DNA of 64,000 nucleotides from Bacteroidales bacterium (lineage in GTDB: Bacteria > Bacteroidota > Bacteroidia > Bacteroidales > Muribaculaceae): positions 1-64,000 of the forward strand of contig JAAVGM010000011.1 of the NCBI GenBank assembly GCA_014800245.1, in the 5' to 3' direction. Both the position numbers and the translations under genes were made by a program. The notes below the pieces were generated by a model. It searched no databases. It was not told the DNA's origin and saw only the letters and a list, made by a program, of their open reading frames with translations. Shown here piece after piece: positions 8,314 through 17,477 of this stretch (positions are counted from its first letter, which is position 1; each line of letters begins with the position of its first letter).

Positions 8314-10941
8314 TTATTTTTTACGAGCCACATTCTTTTTGGCAGCATTGCGACGCTTCGCCTGCTGAGAGGAAGAACCGCCACCATATTCCAATTTTAC
8401 ATTGTCGATGATTAGCTCCGAACCTATAGCGAACGCGTAATAGTTATTTGCCTCTTTTACACGTTGACTACTGTTAAGAAGATTAGATATACCATCTGCG
8501 TCATGCTTTACTACATCTTTTCCGGGAATTACAATTTGAGGAGAAATTCCTCGCTTTGTGGAACGAAAACATAGCTCAATTTTTGACGCAAGCTTCCCAA
8601 ATGGATACTCTTCCAATAAAATCTCTCCTTTTCCGCGTTCTGATGAAGTAATAGTAAAGATTCCCGAACTAAGTACATTTCCCGATTCATCAAGGATTCT
8701 CACATAAGCTTCACCCTCCTCTCCATTTACCGGGGAAAATTCATAATCAAATGTAACGGAAGAAGGTCGGCAATTCCAATCTATACCATCCGCACGATGT
8801 TCGTTACCATCAAAAACATAAGTGCCAAGAAATAGCTCACCATGTGATTTCTGGAAATCTGCTTCACTTGGTAAATTTTCACAATAATATGTTGTATTAA
8901 AGGCACCTCCACTGGTAGCAGGAACTTTACCATCGTGATTATAACCCACAGATCTAATCACAACTCGTCCATTGTCTGAATAAGTGGAAGGCACCATAAA
9001 CCATGAGTTACGAGCTTTTGAATTTCCCCAACAAGTAAGATCATTCAAAGAGGCCCATCCATTGGGAGTGGAGCGGACAATAGAGGAGGTTGTGGTATAG
9101 GTAGCTGGAGACACTTTCCATTGTCCACCAACCTGAATATTAGAAAAATTAATAGTTTCACTCACTTCGCCAAAATCACCGTTAGGAAGAGCCTGCGCCG
9201 ATTCTGTGGTGAAACCTTCTATAACCTGACCGGGGTTATTAGTATTTCCAAGGTGCGATTTAAAATCGGTATATGTAGATTGAGGATTAAGACCGCTTAA
9301 CTCATAAATACCATCCGCTTTATTCACCTCTTTAAGAGTGAAGTTTGTATTATTAAGTTTAAATTTATTATAGACAATATCCTGCTTTGAAGAATCCATC
9401 GCTGTCACCTTAAGCAACGCCTTATAAGAATAAGGATCCACCTCCACAGTATATTCCGGGAAGATTACACCATCATCACTGAGCTCACACTTAGGAGCGC
9501 TATCACTTCCATAGAAAGCTCTTATATCAATCGTGTTAAGTTCAATGGCAGGCACAGAAAGCCGATAAGTGAATGTATATTCATCGTCGGAAGCGCGGGT
9601 GGCACGGACCGGTGTGAGCTCTCCCATTATTTCAGCATCAACCCATTGACCAGCATTCTTTACCTGGAAACGAATGTTTTTCTGAACGTCAGGCTGGTTG
9701 GTGATAACATTCACAGTCATCTCCTCACCCATGAATTCAGGATGCTGAGCCATGGCAAGTTGGATCGTAACGCCCTTGATTGTCACGTTGAACGATACCG
9801 GCTCTTCCGAAACAATTGTGCGATTATCAATAGCATCAACAGTCACTTTATATGTGCCTTGGGGCAATTTCGACAAGAAGTCCTTGAATTTAATCACTCC
9901 CGCTTTGTCGGGATTTCTAAAGAATCCTTCCGCAACAAGTCCGGAAGCCACCACATTCGCCTGCACACTCGCATCTGCATTCACAAGCTGAACCGTGTTG
10001 CCGAAAGCAAGAGAGTTGGCGGATTCTACGGAGAGATTCACCTCCCTGAGACCACCATAGGCAAGCACATCCAGACGGGGATCGCCCGGTGCAGTGAAGC
10101 CCTCAAATTCGTTATATGAAAGGTCGGCAGGAAAATCGTAAAGCTTCAGCATCGGAGCCGGAGCATTGAAAAGGTCATCGCCAAGAGAGATATCTACAAA
10201 TTCATGCTCAATCTCTTCAGAGATTTCAACGTTAAGTTTTACGTCCTCAGCGCCGCCGGATTCGCTGACACCGATTGTAACTATATAATGATGACGCGGC
10301 TGAGCAGTGAAATCGCCGGGAGCCACCTCCACCTGCTTTCCTTGATCGTTGGTGAGGCTTACACGGAGATTTATCACCTCAGGTTTTACATAGGCCGGGC
10401 GATCCTCATTCTGAGCGAAAGCCACCCAATGGCTGTCATCACTTGTGTCGGATTTGATTCTTGCGCTGTAAGCCGGGAAACGGCTTGCAAATTCATCTGA
10501 ATAACGCACACTCACCATTGCATTGGCAAGAGTAGCGGTGAGATGCACGGAGCTTTGAGCCCCGGCATAGACTGTTACTTCCTCAGATGCTGTAAAATAG
10601 GGCAATTCGAAGCCTTCGTTCTCCATATCGCCGTAATTAGCGGAGAGTGTGTAGGTGCCGATCGGAAAACCGGTCTCACGGTTGAAGAGATCGATATTGG
10701 CATACTTCTTAGTGAGAGAGCCATCCTGCTTCTCAAGAACCACCCCGAATTGGGAAGGCTCCGGAACCACGCTTACTCGTGTGTCGTCGGCACGTGTGTT
10801 CATCATCACGCGTCCATCGGATGAGAGTTCGAGAAGGAGTCTCCCCTCCTCGCCTCCGTTCCGGAATCCCTCTTCATTGGAGCAGGATGCCAGTCCGATT
10901 ATTGCACTGCATAACATGAGTCCTTTAAAAACTCTTTTCAT
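8314..10941 (-). CDS. DUF4493 and PCMD domain lipoprotein with basic C-terminal tail; first gene of the operon
   Basis: This 875-residue lipoprotein starts at the ATG at 10939-10941 (MKRVFKGLML), giving a proper lipobox at GLASC (Cys20). The frame is open to 11022, but the longer start would bury the signal peptide. The DUF4493 region covers about 25-240 ('FPIGTYTLSANYG'), Ig-like domains about 270-600, and a PCMD-like domain from about 610 (LPNGDFGEV) to 855 (IIDNVKLEYGG). The final 19 residues are strongly basic (AKRRNAAKKNVARKK), which its paralogues lack. A -7 box at 11145-11152 would start transcription, leaving a leader of about 195 nt. Confidence 0.75.
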   Translation of the reverse strand: MKRVFKGLMLCSAIIGLASCSNEEGFRNGGEEGRLLLELSSDGRVMMNTRADDTRVSVVPEPSQFGVVLEKQDGSLTKKYANIDLFNRETGFPIGTYTLSANYGDMENEGFELPYFTASEEVTVYAGAQSSVHLTATLANAMVSVRYSDEFASRFPAYSARIKSDTSDDSHWVAFAQNEDRPAYVKPEVINLRVSLTNDQGKQVEVAPGDFTAQPRHHYIVTIGVSESGGAEDVKLNVEISEEIEHEFVDISLGDDLFNAPAPMLKLYDFPADLSYNEFEGFTAPGDPRLDVLAYGGLREVNLSVESANSLAFGNTVQLVNADASVQANVVASGLVAEGFFRNPDKAGVIKFKDFLSKLPQGTYKVTVDAIDNRTIVSEEPVSFNVTIKGVTIQLAMAQHPEFMGEEMTVNVITNQPDVQKNIRFQVKNAGQWVDAEIMGELTPVRATRASDDEYTFTYRLSVPAIELNTIDIRAFYGSDSAPKCELSDDGVIFPEYTVEVDPYSYKALLKVTAMDSSKQDIVYNKFKLNNTNFTLKEVNKADGIYELSGLNPQSTYTDFKSHLGNTNNPGQVIEGFTTESAQALPNGDFGEVSETINFSNIQVGGQWKVSPATYTTTSSIVRSTPNGWASLNDLTCWGNSKARNSWFMVPSTYSDNGRVVIRSVGYNHDGKVPATSGGAFNTTYYCENLPSEADFQKSHGELFLGTYVFDGNEHRADGIDWNCRPSSVTFDYEFSPVNGEEGEAYVRILDESGNVLSSGIFTITSSERGKGEILLEEYPFGKLASKIELCFRSTKRGISPQIVIPGKDVVKHDADGISNLLNSSQRVKEANNYYAFAIGSELIIDNVKLEYGGGSSSQQAKRRNAAKKNVARKK

Positions 10942-11144
10942 ATTTTTATAAGTTAGGTGTTTTATCTCGTTTTTATTTTCAATTGCACGCACATCGCCCC
11001 GAAGGGATGATGCGACATGCAAGTAGAGTTATATACAAGTAGATTAATTATGGAAAAGCCGACAAGGGTTAAACCATATGAACTCCAATCAGTCATAAAG
11101 AGGATTTTTGGAAGAGAATCCCGTTTTGGGCTGATTTTCCTATG

Positions 11145-11152
11145 CAAAGTTA
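11145..11152 (-). promoter_or_regulatory. -7 promoter element for the DUF4493/PCMD operon
   Basis: TAACTTTG on the minus strand matches TAnnTTTG. No good -33 TTTG is seen at the usual 19-21 bp. It diverges from the plus-strand -7 box at 11249-11256. The 368-bp intergenic region 10942-11309 otherwise shows no gene. Confidence 0.5.
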
Positions 11153-11248
11153 TATTTTTTATTTCTTTTACACTAATTTTGACGAAAATTTGGGGATTAA
11201 TGCTCCAATTTAACCAATTTTTTGACTGATTTCGAAAGAAAATTGTTA

Positions 11249-11256
11249 TAACTTTG
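11249..11256 (+). promoter_or_regulatory. -7 promoter element for the DUF4923 gene
   Basis: TAACTTTG matches the Bacteroidota -7 consensus 54 bp before the ATG at 11310. A TTTG at 11221-11224 is 24 bp upstream, slightly longer than the usual spacing. Confidence 0.55.
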
Positions 11257-11309
11257 CAATAAGAAACTCAAATTTAATATTGACACATATAAAAACTAAA
11301 TATAAAGCA

Positions 11310-11996
11310 ATGAAAAAATTAAAAGCAATTCTCGTGGCGCTGTTGGTGGCTATGGCAGGCGCGAATATGGCCAATGCACAATCTCTTTCAGACATTCTCG
11401 GCAAACTCGGGAGCATGACAGGCTCGCAAAGCAGCTCATCCGATTCCACGGGATCAAGCTCGAAATCGGGTCTCGGAGGCACGTTGGGGAACCTGCTCGA
11501 AGGTGTTTTCTCCAGTTCGAATATCAGCGTGGCTGACCTGCAGGGCACATGGACCTCATCGGGCCCGGCGGTCTCTTTTCAGGGCGACAACTTCCTTGAG
11601 AAGGCCGGGGGCGTGGCAGCCGCAGCTGCGATTGAATCAAAACTTGATCCTTATTTCAAGCAGTATGGTCTCGATGGCGCGGTGTTGAAAGTGGATAATA
11701 CCGGCAATTTCACCTTGACCGTGAAGAAGGTTCAGCTTAAGGGAACAATCACAGAGACCGGCGAGAAGGGTGTGTTTGATTTCAATTTCAGCGCATTCGG
11801 AAAGATAAAGATGGGAAGCGTCAAGACTTATATCCAGAAGACAAGCAATTCGATGGATGTAATGTTTGATGCAACCAAGATGATGACTATCATCAGCACT
11901 GTGGCTAAGATCTCCAATATCTCTACGCTCAATACGCTCTCTTCTATCCTTAATTCTTACGAAGGGCTTTGCGTAGGATTCAAGATGAGCAAGTGA
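11310..11996 (+). CDS. DUF4923 family secreted protein
   Basis: This 228-residue protein has a clear signal peptide (MKKLKAILVALLVAMAGANM to about residue 24). A Ser/Gly-rich linker follows (GSQSSSSDSTGSSS), then the DUF4923 block 'LQGTWTSSGPAVSFQGDN' and an AGGVAAAAAIESKLDPYF stretch. I chose the ATG at 11310; the frame is open from 11280 but those ten residues precede a perfect signal sequence. The family is found in Bacteroidales and has no known function; it resembles small lipocalin-like export proteins. It is monocistronic, with its own -7 box and a terminator at 12081-12120. Confidence 0.75.
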   Translation: MKKLKAILVALLVAMAGANMANAQSLSDILGKLGSMTGSQSSSSDSTGSSSKSGLGGTLGNLLEGVFSSSNISVADLQGTWTSSGPAVSFQGDNFLEKAGGVAAAAAIESKLDPYFKQYGLDGAVLKVDNTGNFTLTVKKVQLKGTITETGEKGVFDFNFSAFGKIKMGSVKTYIQKTSNSMDVMFDATKMMTIISTVAKISNISTLNTLSSILNSYEGLCVGFKMSK

Positions 11997-11999
11997 TAG

Positions 12000-12040
12000 G
12001 AATTGTGAATTCTGAATTTTGAATTCCTAATTCTGAATTG
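12000..12040. repeat. Degenerate GAATTCTGAATT tandem repeat
   Basis: Four imperfect copies of a ~10-bp unit based on GAATTctGAATTtt lie directly after the DUF4923 stop and before the shared 33-bp repeat at 12040. They are not coding. Confidence 0.6.
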
Positions 12041-12072
12041 GAGCACAGCCCCAGGCGGAAACAGCTTCGCGA
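12040..12072 (+). repeat. Dispersed 33-bp repeat, copy 1
   Basis: This 33-bp sequence (GGAGCACAGC...AACAGCTTCGCGA) matches 31 of 33 positions at 37432-37464. Both copies lie between convergent or terminating genes, next to a terminator hairpin, and are preceded by a short AT-rich repeat tract. The origin is unknown; it could be a REP-like element. Confidence 0.6.
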
Positions 12073-12080
12073 TTGCGAAA

Positions 12081-12120
12081 AAGATAATGGAGCTTTCTTT
12101 ACCGAAAGCTCCATTATCTT
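12081..12120. terminator. Bidirectional terminator between the DUF4923 gene and riboflavin synthase
   Basis: A perfect 17-bp inverted repeat (12081-12097 with 12104-12120) with a 6-nt loop lies between convergent genes. T-rich sequence follows on the plus strand. Confidence 0.85.
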
Positions 12121-12129
12121 TTATATAAA

Positions 12130-12732
12130 TCAGATTGCGGCGATTCGGGCCAGATATTTGCCGAGGATATCGAATTCGAGATTCACACGGGTTCCCTTTT
12201 CGATGCGGCAGAAATTTGTATGGTCGTGGGTGTAAGGGATGATCGCCACCTTGAAAGTATTGTCGGTGGGTTCCACTACGGTGAGGCTCACTCCATTCAC
12301 CGTAACCGATCCTTTATCGACTGTGATGTATCCGCGGCGTGCCATCTCCGGCGCAACATCATAGCGGAAGGTATAATACCAGCTGCCATCGTTCTCCACC
12401 ACCTCTTCACATACGGCTGTAGTATCGACATGCCCTTGCACAATATGACCGTCGAGACGACCGTCAACCTTCATGCTTCTCTCCAGATTTACAAGATCGC
12501 CGGGCTTGAGTCCTCCTAAGTTGGATCGGTCGAGGGTCTCCTTGATTGCCGTCACTGTGTATGTGCCGTCGCCGGGGAGCGACACCACTGTGAGACATAC
12601 ACCGTTGTGCGATACACTCTGGTCGATTTTCAACTCATCGACAAACGAACAACGCATCGTGATGTGAAGATTTCCCTTATCTTCGCGGAGAGCCACAACT
12701 TCGGCTGCTTCCTCTACTATTCCTGAAAACAT
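12130..12732 (-). CDS. ribE: Riboflavin synthase, alpha subunit
   Basis: This 200-residue enzyme forms riboflavin from two molecules of 6,7-dimethyl-8-ribityllumazine. It starts with the family signature MFSGIVEE and shows the internal duplication of two lumazine-binding domains (about 1-95 and 96-190). Each has the 'SVSHNGVCLTV' / 'SVTVNGVSLTV' block. The length is normal for the family. It is a single gene, with a -7 box 29 bp upstream and a strong shared terminator downstream. Other riboflavin genes are not in the window. Confidence 0.95.
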   Translation of the reverse strand: MFSGIVEEAAEVVALREDKGNLHITMRCSFVDELKIDQSVSHNGVCLTVVSLPGDGTYTVTAIKETLDRSNLGGLKPGDLVNLERSMKVDGRLDGHIVQGHVDTTAVCEEVVENDGSWYYTFRYDVAPEMARRGYITVDKGSVTVNGVSLTVVEPTDNTFKVAIIPYTHDHTNFCRIEKGTRVNLEFDILGKYLARIAAI

Positions 12733-12760
12733 ATTTTTACTTTATTTAGCAATTATATTG

Positions 12761-12768
12761 CAAAGATA
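12761..12768 (-). promoter_or_regulatory. -7 promoter element for ribE
   Basis: TATCTTTG on the minus strand fits TAnnTTTG and lies 29 bp before the ribE ATG. I see no -33 TTTG at the normal distance and no FMN riboswitch in the short leader. Confidence 0.5.
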
Positions 12769-12850
12769 ATAATTTTTCGCTAAATTTACGGCTATAAATA
12801 CTTTCCTCTTTTTAATTAAGCTTTCATTAAGGCTAATAAACTTCAGAAAT

Positions 12851-14440
12851 ATGTCTCGACACCGCAGCGAAATATTGCTCCCGCCCTCCACTGAAGGAGA
12901 GAAGCATCTCCTTCCCTTACATGGCGGACAGATCACTATCATCGGAGGGAACGGCGCCGGAAAAAGCCGTTTCATGGATGAGATGACCTCGCTTTGCGGC
13001 GAACGGGCATATGCGCTCTCTGCCCTCTCGGCCTCTTTCCCGGGGAAAGAGGAGTCGAATCTGAAGGGTTCGGTGGATGCGCTTTATCGAGATGCCACAC
13101 AGCGTCAGATCTATATGCGTCCGGATGCAGTGAGTCAGCTCGACAAGCTTTCATACATGCTCTTCGCCGACGAACTTGAAACCCTTCTTGATTTCAAGGA
13201 AGGGCTTAACGAGAAAGGAGCGCGTCAACGCCCTCCTGCCACACGCCTCGACCGAGTGAAAGAGCTTTGGAAAGCCGTTTTTCCGGGAAGCAGAATCACT
13301 CGCGACAAGGGGACCTTGATGTTTGCCACCACAGCCGGAAATGATCTCATCCCTCTTGACCGGCTGAGCCAGGGGGAGAAGACGGTGCTTTATTACGCTT
13401 CTGCTGTACTTTATGCCATGCCCGAGGCCGTGATCTTCATTGATTCCCCTTCACTTTTCCTCCACCCCTCCATTGTAGGGAATTTCTGGAATGCGATTGA
13501 GAAGATGCGCCCGGATTGCACCTTCGTTTATAATTCCGTGGATGTGGATTTCGTGCAGACGCGAATGAACAATATCTGCATCTGGGTAAAGAGTTTCGAT
13601 TCTGCCGCCAACGCATGGGATTATCAGGTGATGGATGGTGTGCCGCTCACAGAGGAGCTTTTCGTAGAGCTGGCCGGAAGCCGCCGCCCTGTGCTGTTTA
13701 TCGAGGGGGATTCACGACACAGCATAGACGCCAAACTCTATTCGCTCGTTTTTTCAGATTGGACTGTGCGCCCTTTAGGCTCGTGCAATAAAGTGATTGA
13801 GACTACACGGACATTCAACGACCTGAAATATATGCATCATCTCCGTTCGCGTGGGATTGTGGATCGCGACCGGCGAACAGACCAGGAGGTGGATTACCTC
13901 CGCCGGAAGGAGATTATGGTGCCGGATGTGGCGGAAGTGGAGAATATATTCCTCCTTGAGACCGTGATCAAGGTTATGGCTAATCGACGGGGGAAGCAGC
14001 CGGAAAAGATAATAAAGAAGGTGAAGAGCGAGATCCTGCGTATGTTCCGCCAGCAAGCCGACCAACAGGCGCTGCAGCATGTGAGACATCGCGTGAAAAG
14101 AGAAGTGGAATGCAAGATTGATGCCCGCTTCACATGCATCACTGCCTTGGAGACGCATCTGAAAACGCTCGTGTTCAAACTCCAGCCCCGCAAGCATTAC
14201 AATGAATTGCGGCAATCATTCCAGAAGATGTTGAAGGAGGAGGATTACGATGGGATCCTTCGTGTGTTCAATCATAAGCCGATGCTTCCCAATTGCGGGA
14301 TTCATCAGCTTCTCGGATTCCGCACCAAAGAAGACTACATAGCCGGAGTGTTGAAAGTGTTGGGCGAGAAAAGCCAGGATGCCGATACGATACGGAGAGC
14401 CGTCAGGCATTGTTTCCGAGTTGATAACGAAACAATTTGA
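12851..14440 (+). CDS. AAA/ABC-type ATPase fused to DUF4435 (TOPRIM-like); merged PARIS-like architecture
   Basis: This 529-residue protein has two parts. Residues ~15-275 are an OLD/AAA_15-type ATPase: Walker A GGNGAGKS (32-39), ABC signature LSQGE (172-176), Walker B VIFID (194-198). Residues ~278-500 are DUF4435, a TOPRIM-like nuclease fold, with the conserved acids visible as E285 (LFIEGDS) and D338-x-D340 (GIVDRDRR). The same domain order, split or fused, defines the PARIS anti-phage proteins AriA and AriB. Oddly, the Walker B catalytic Glu is replaced (IDSPS instead of IDEPE), and the usual H-loop His after the last strand reads NSVDVDF. The gene sits between ribE and glgB with no mobile features nearby, so a housekeeping role is possible. 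Confidence 0.75.
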   Translation: MSRHRSEILLPPSTEGEKHLLPLHGGQITIIGGNGAGKSRFMDEMTSLCGERAYALSALSASFPGKEESNLKGSVDALYRDATQRQIYMRPDAVSQLDKLSYMLFADELETLLDFKEGLNEKGARQRPPATRLDRVKELWKAVFPGSRITRDKGTLMFATTAGNDLIPLDRLSQGEKTVLYYASAVLYAMPEAVIFIDSPSLFLHPSIVGNFWNAIEKMRPDCTFVYNSVDVDFVQTRMNNICIWVKSFDSAANAWDYQVMDGVPLTEELFVELAGSRRPVLFIEGDSRHSIDAKLYSLVFSDWTVRPLGSCNKVIETTRTFNDLKYMHHLRSRGIVDRDRRTDQEVDYLRRKEIMVPDVAEVENIFLLETVIKVMANRRGKQPEKIIKKVKSEILRMFRQQADQQALQHVRHRVKREVECKIDARFTCITALETHLKTLVFKLQPRKHYNELRQSFQKMLKEEDYDGILRVFNHKPMLPNCGIHQLLGFRTKEDYIAGVLKVLGEKSQDADTIRRAVRHCFRVDNETI

Positions 14441-14510
14441 AAAGTTATTAAGTTATAGTATTATAACTCTATATACACTTCCTTACCGGGATAATAAATG
14501 CTATTTCAAC

Positions 14511-14541
14511 GATAGAAATAATTAACCGATAGAAATAATTA
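14511..14541. repeat. 17-bp tandem duplication in the glgB leader
   Basis: GATAGAAATAATTA occurs at 14511-14524 and 14528-14541, giving a 17-bp period just upstream of the glgB ATG (14557). It may affect translation or transcription start, or be a simple slippage product. Confidence 0.5.
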
Positions 14542-14556
14542 TAAATACATACATAT

Positions 14557-16770
14557 ATGGAAAAACAATTAGGGATTCTTCGCGATGATCCATGGCTTGA
14601 GCCTTTTGCCGCGGCAATAGAGGGACGCCATGAGGATGTGTTAAGAAAGAAAGAGGAGCTGACGGCCAACACTCGCGGTTCGCTGAAACGCTTCGCCAAT
14701 GCTTACAACTATTTCGGTTTGCATAAGGAGAAGGATGGATGGGTGTTCCGCGAATATGCGCCGAACGCTACGGCCATACATCTGATGGGCACATTCAACG
14801 ACTGGCGCAAAGATGATCCCGCTTACGCACTCACACGTCTGGAGAATGGCAACTGGGAGGGTAAATTCCCTGCCGATGCCATGAAGAACGGCGATCTCTA
14901 CAAGATGTTTGTGGAATGGGACGGCGGATGCGGAGAGCGTATTCCGGCCTATGCACGTCGCGTGGTGCAGGATGAGCAGACACACATCTTCTCAGCTGAG
15001 ATATATGCACCCGAGAACCCTTACGAATTCAAGATTCAGAAATTCACTCCTGATACAAAACCTCTCCTTATATATGAATGCCACATCGGAATGGCTCAGA
15101 ATGAGGAAGGGGTCGGCACATATGATGAGTTCCGACGTCTCACTCTTCCCCGAATTGCCAAGGATGGATATAATGCAATCCAGATCATGGCTATTCAGGA
15201 ACACCCCTATTATGGTTCGTTCGGCTATCATGTGAGCAGCTTCTATGCAGCCTCTTCACGTTTCGGCACGCCTGACGATCTTAAGCGTCTGATTGATGAA
15301 GCGCATGAGATGGGGATTGCCGTGATAATGGATATCGTGCATTCTCATGCCGTGAAGAATGAAGTGGAGGGTCTTGGCCGTCTTGACGGTTCCTACGACC
15401 TCTATTTCTATGGCGACCAGCGTCGCGAACATCCGGCTTGGGATTCTCTCTGCTTCGACTATGGAAAGAACAGTGTGCTTCATTTCCTCCTCTCCAACTG
15501 CAAGTTCTGGCTGGAAGAGTATAAGTTTGACGGCTTCCGCTTCGATGGCGTAACCTCTATGCTCTATTACGACCATGGTTTGGGGAAGGCTTTCGGAAGC
15601 TATGCCGATTATTACGACGGAGGTCAGGACACGAACGCTCTCGTATATCTCTCGCTTGCCAATATCCTTATACATGAGGTCAACTCCAAAGCCATCACCA
15701 TCGCAGAGGAGATGAGCGGCATGCCGGGGTTGGCTCTCAAATTCGATGAGGGAGGAATTGGTTTCGACTATCGAATGGCTATGGGTATCCCCGACTATTG
15801 GATCAAGATGATCAAGGAGAAGAAGGATGAGGAATGGCACCCCACCTCTATTTTCTGGGAACTCACCAACCGTCGCGCCGATGAGAAGACCATCTCTTAT
15901 TGCGAAAGCCATGATCAGGCTCTCGTGGGCGACAAGACGATTATCTTCCGTCTGATCGACAAGGAGATGTATTGGCATATGATGGTGGGCGACAATAATT
16001 TCACTGTGGATCGCGGAATGGCTCTCCATAAGATGATCCGTCTCGTTACGCTCGCCACAATCAATGGAGGCTATCTCAACTTCATGGGAAATGAGTTCGG
16101 TCATCCAGAATGGATCGATTTCCCGCGCGAAGGGAACGGATGGAGCTATAAGTATGCCCGCCGTCAGTGGGATCTTGTGGATCGTGAGGATCTTAAATAT
16201 AAATTCCTCAATGCTTTTGATAATGCAATGGTTGAGGTGGTTTCTTCCAAATATAATTTCCAGTCGCTCCCTGTGGATAAGCTCTGGGAGAAAGACGACG
16301 ACCAGGTGCTCGCTTTCCGTCGCGGAGATTTGATATTTGTGTTCAACTGGAGTCCAACCCAATCGTTCTCTGATTATGGTTTCCTTGCTCCGGCAGGGGA
16401 ATATGAGGTGGTGCTCGACAGCGACCGCCCTGAATTCGGAGGATATGGGAACATCGACGACAGTGTGCGTCATTTCACCACCCCCGATCCTCTCTATTCA
16501 CCTTCCGGAAAGGGATGGCTTAAGCTTTATATCCCGGCCCGCACTGCCATGGTGCTCCGTCTGGTGAAAGCGGCCCCTAAGAAGGCCGCAGGGAAAACAG
16601 CAGAGAGCAAGACTGCTACTGCCAAGAAGCCTGCGGCCAAAAAGACAACTGCCAAGAAGACAACTGCCAAGAAGACAACTGCCAAGAAGACAACTGCCAA
16701 GAAGACCACAACCTCCAAGAAGGGAACCACAACCAAGAAAACTACCGCTAAAAAAACTACTGAAAAGTAA
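14557..16770 (+). CDS. glgB: 1,4-alpha-glucan branching enzyme with Lys/Thr-rich repeat tail
   Basis: This 737-residue GH13 enzyme makes alpha-1,6 branches in glycogen. An N-terminal CBM48-like region (about 50-150, [21 protein letters not shown]) precedes the barrel. GH13 motifs are intact: DIVHSH (259-264), [10 protein letters not shown] with nucleophile D330, TIAEEMSG with the acid/base Glu at 384-385, and YCESHDQ with D453. It resembles the eukaryote-like branching enzymes of Bacteroidota. Residues 671-737 form an added tail of KKTTA repeats (about one-third Lys), encoded by 15-bp DNA repeats. This is unusual for GlgB and looks like a histone H1-like nucleic-acid or polyanion-binding tail. 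cmk follows after 2 bp, so glgB leads an operon. Confidence 0.93.
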   Translation: MEKQLGILRDDPWLEPFAAAIEGRHEDVLRKKEELTANTRGSLKRFANAYNYFGLHKEKDGWVFREYAPNATAIHLMGTFNDWRKDDPAYALTRLENGNWEGKFPADAMKNGDLYKMFVEWDGGCGERIPAYARRVVQDEQTHIFSAEIYAPENPYEFKIQKFTPDTKPLLIYECHIGMAQNEEGVGTYDEFRRLTLPRIAKDGYNAIQIMAIQEHPYYGSFGYHVSSFYAASSRFGTPDDLKRLIDEAHEMGIAVIMDIVHSHAVKNEVEGLGRLDGSYDLYFYGDQRREHPAWDSLCFDYGKNSVLHFLLSNCKFWLEEYKFDGFRFDGVTSMLYYDHGLGKAFGSYADYYDGGQDTNALVYLSLANILIHEVNSKAITIAEEMSGMPGLALKFDEGGIGFDYRMAMGIPDYWIKMIKEKKDEEWHPTSIFWELTNRRADEKTISYCESHDQALVGDKTIIFRLIDKEMYWHMMVGDNNFTVDRGMALHKMIRLVTLATINGGYLNFMGNEFGHPEWIDFPREGNGWSYKYARRQWDLVDREDLKYKFLNAFDNAMVEVVSSKYNFQSLPVDKLWEKDDDQVLAFRRGDLIFVFNWSPTQSFSDYGFLAPAGEYEVVLDSDRPEFGGYGNIDDSVRHFTTPDPLYSPSGKGWLKLYIPARTAMVLRLVKAAPKKAAGKTAESKTATAKKPAAKKTTAKKTTAKKTTAKKTTAKKTTTSKKGTTTKKTTAKKTTEK
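16636..16710 (+). repeat. 15-bp tandem repeats encoding the GlgB tail
   Basis: Five consecutive copies of GCCAAGAAGACAACT (first and last slightly changed) encode (A)KKTT units. Three central copies (16651-16695) are identical, so copy number could vary by slippage without breaking the frame. Confidence 0.9.
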
Positions 16771-16772
16771 GG

Positions 16773-17462
16773 ATGAAAAAAATCATAATTGCTATCGACG
16801 GCTATTCCTCTTCAGGAAAGTCAACCATGGCTCGCGATCTTGCTCGCAAGATCGGATATGTGTATGTTGATTCAGGGGCTATGTATCGCGCCGTCACTCT
16901 TTATGCCCTCCGCCACGGCATGGCAGCCGACGGGAAAGTGGATACGGAAGCTCTTATCAAGGATCTTCCTGAAATAAGAATCTCTTTCCTTCCGGCGGGT
17001 GAGGATGGAGTGCAACACACTCTTCTTAATGGTGAAGATGTGGAGCGCGAGATCCGCACGATGGAGGTGAGCGGGATGGTGTCGCCTGTGGCTGTGATTC
17101 CGGAGGTGAGACACAGATTGGTGGATCTCCAGCGTGAATTCGGCAAGGAGCGCGGAATCGTGATGGATGGCCGCGACATCGGAACCACTGTCTTCCCCGA
17201 CGCTGAAATGAAGGTGTTTGTCGATGCATCTCCTGAAGTGCGTGCCGACCGTCGTGTCAAAGAACTTCGCGAGAAGGGCGAGGATGTGGATTATGATGCA
17301 GTGCTCAATAATATCCGCGAGCGCGATTATATCGACACCCACCGAGAGGAATCCCCTCTTGCAAAGGCGCCGGATGCTCATGTGCTTGATAACGACAACA
17401 TGACCATTCCGGAGCAAATGGAATGGTTGATGAATCTTTATAATGAGGTTATAAGGTTATAA
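16773..17462 (+). CDS. cmk: Cytidylate kinase
   Basis: This 229-residue enzyme phosphorylates CMP and dCMP using ATP. The P-loop GYSSSGKST (residues ~10-18) is at the N-terminus. The CMP-binding block [12 protein letters not shown] and [14 protein letters not shown] are the family's hallmarks. The length is normal. It follows glgB by 2 bp and precedes ispH by 15 bp, so it is in the glgB-cmk-ispH-tadA operon. The cmk-ispH neighbourhood is common in Bacteroidota. Confidence 0.96.
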   Translation: MKKIIIAIDGYSSSGKSTMARDLARKIGYVYVDSGAMYRAVTLYALRHGMAADGKVDTEALIKDLPEIRISFLPAGEDGVQHTLLNGEDVEREIRTMEVSGMVSPVAVIPEVRHRLVDLQREFGKERGIVMDGRDIGTTVFPDAEMKVFVDASPEVRADRRVKELREKGEDVDYDAVLNNIRERDYIDTHREESPLAKAPDAHVLDNDNMTIPEQMEWLMNLYNEVIRL

Positions 17463-17477
17463 GCAAAAACTAAGGAA

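Noticed and set aside
10942..11022. Longer N-terminus of the first DUF4493 gene
   Set aside because: The extra 27 residues would place the lipoprotein signal internally. The ATG at 10939-10941 gives a normal signal.
15256..16473. 405-codon minus-strand ORF
   Set aside because: It is exactly antisense to the GlgB catalytic domain. Codon bias in glgB creates the open frame, and the translation shows no family features.
16636..16710. Possible CRISPR-like repeat array
   Set aside because: The repeats are adjacent 15-mers in frame inside glgB with no spacers.
16527..16736. Hydrophobic minus-strand ORF with repeated VVFLA units
   Set aside because: It is the complement of the KKTTA-coding repeats and would be mistaken for a membrane repeat protein.
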